A stretch of DNA of 12,789 bases, from the NCBI GenBank assembly GCA_910586375.1, contig CAJUIE010000038.1:1-12789 (forward strand). The letters run 5' to 3'. The notes below the pieces were generated by a model that was not told where the DNA came from, ran no database searches, and saw only the letters and a program-made list of their open reading frames with translations. Made by a program: the position numbers and the translations under genes. Source of the DNA: an uncultured Alistipes sp. GTDB lineage: Bacteria; Bacteroidota; Bacteroidia; Bacteroidales; Rikenellaceae. How positions within the stretch are numbered: the first letter of the stretch is position 1; each line of letters starts with the position of its first letter. Of this stretch, positions 12,154 to 12,789 are shown piece by piece.

Positions 12154-12609
12154 ATGTCGTGCGCCTGGCCTTATCTGCTGCTGCTCACCCCGGCCGCCGT
12201 GCTCGTCGGGGAGGACCTCGGCACGCGGCGCGTCAGCGTCGTGTGGCTCGCCCTGCTGGGTACTTCGGCGGTCAGCGCCTCGTGGCATGTCGTCGGCTGG
12301 CAGACGATGCTGCGGCAAGCGGCGGTCAACACGTGCTCGCTGCTGGTCGTCGCGGCGCTGCTCGGCGTGTATCTGTTCATGCGGCGTTTCGCCGTGCGAT
12401 ACTCGGTAGGTGCCGGGGACCTGCTATGCCTCGTGGCCATCACGCCGCTGTTCGGAGCGCAGGAGTTCATACGCTTCCTGATCGCCGCGTGCCTCGTCTC
12501 CCTTGTGTGGTGGGCCGTGCGGCGGAAACGGAGGCGGACCGTTCCGTTCGTAGCCATGGTCGGCATCGCGCTCACCGGGTGGGTCCTCCTTCAACTCTTC
12601 CGCTTATGA
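12154..12609 (+). CDS. A24-family prepilin peptidase, minimal form
   Basis: A 151-residue integral membrane aspartyl protease that should remove the leader of the pilin encoded just upstream. Hydrophobic segments cover most of the chain (about 5-19, 28-45, 58-75, 88-118 and 131-150). The two catalytic aspartates appear to be Asp21, in GEDLGTRRVS (the D-x-x-x-R pattern after the first helix), and Asp89, in SVGAGDLLCL (the GxGD motif). PFVAMVGIALTGW near the end matches the family's conserved PF..aig segment. The N-terminal cytoplasmic methyltransferase/zinc domain of PilD-type enzymes is absent, so it resembles short CpaA/TadV-like forms. Its TGA overlaps the next ATG (ATGA). Confidence 0.8.
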   Translation: MSCAWPYLLLLTPAAVLVGEDLGTRRVSVVWLALLGTSAVSASWHVVGWQTMLRQAAVNTCSLLVVAALLGVYLFMRRFAVRYSVGAGDLLCLVAITPLFGAQEFIRFLIAACLVSLVWWAVRRKRRRTVPFVAMVGIALTGWVLLQLFRL

Positions 12610-12789
12610 CTGCGCCCGAGGCCCATATCCCTACCGAGGTGCTGCAACTGCTTCCGGCGTCCGAGGCTGCGGCTTACGGCCTCGTGCCCTGCGCTCGTCA
12701 GGGCGAGCGGGTGCACTGTTACGGCGTGCAGGGGCGCGATTATACCGCCCTCATCGAGGAGATCGAGGTGCTCTACGGCTGGCATGCCG
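12606..12789 (+). CDS. GspE/PilB-type assembly ATPase, N-terminus (runs off the window)
   Basis: 61 codons are visible: MTAPEAHIPTEVLQLLPASE, then AAAYGLVPCARQGERVHCYG and VQGRDYTALIEEIEVLYGWH. The LLP.SEA..YGLVP....G..V pattern and the spacing to EIEVLYGW fit the N-terminal domain (T2SSE_N / MshEN) of GspE/PilB ATPases, which power pilus or pseudopilus assembly. The Walker motifs lie outside the window, so the call depends partly on context: pilin and prepilin peptidase directly upstream with a 4-bp ATGA overlap. Confidence 0.65.
   Translation, partial: MTAPEAHIPTEVLQLLPASEAAAYGLVPCARQGERVHCYGVQGRDYTALIEEIEVLYGWHA

Noticed and set aside
11617..12318. 233-codon frame antisense to the pilin and peptidase genes
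   Set aside because: Arg/Gln/Asp-rich shadow; the plus-strand frames carry the prepilin signal and the GxGD motif.

Overview
The window looks like chromosomal DNA of a Bacteroidales bacterium, most likely Alistipes or a close Rikenellaceae relative. This rests on the moderately high GC content, the many TAnnTTTG -7 promoter boxes (some with a TTTG-like -33 element) in place of sigma70 promoters, and Bacteroidetes-restricted families (DUF5606, DUF5689 lipoproteins, paired HTH_17 proteins, DUF2958). The genus is inferred from protein style; no marker gene settles it.

Left part (1-8280), housekeeping: the N-terminal two-fifths of argS (minus strand) is divergent from dusB (plus). Then come mgsA (minus, with a hairpin leader), a 350-bp palindrome-bearing spacer, a minus-strand unit mscS > DUF5606 gene ending in a clear intrinsic terminator, a plus-strand unit serB > DUF5689 lipoprotein > DUF5689 lipoprotein with overlapping reading frames, and obgE (minus).

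Middle part (8280-11330), accessory island: three decayed tandem copies of a ~73-bp repeat, a pair of overlapping excisionase-like HTH genes of which the first carries an in-frame TGA where a Trp codon is expected, a DUF2958 gene whose leader holds a 12-bp inverted repeat enclosing smaller hairpins, a consensus promoter overlapped by a 19-bp palindrome, and a ~375-nt leader with two long interlocking inverted repeats (pseudoknot topology). A small membrane-anchored HTH protein gene with its own terminator follows, then a 249-bp element bounded by imperfect inverted repeats. Small HTH genes and DUF2958 are common on integrative and conjugative elements of Bacteroidetes, but no integrase, relaxase or tra gene is visible, so this reads as a remnant or a small insertion.

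Right part (11330-12789): the start of a type IV pilus / type II secretion-like operon, with a pseudopilin carrying an EF-hand-like Asp-rich loop, a minimal A24 prepilin peptidase and the N-terminus of a GspE/PilB-type ATPase. The three genes are tightly packed behind one candidate promoter. Such machinery is uncommon in Bacteroidales. This operon and the interlocked leader at 10150-10500 are the most interesting parts of the window.
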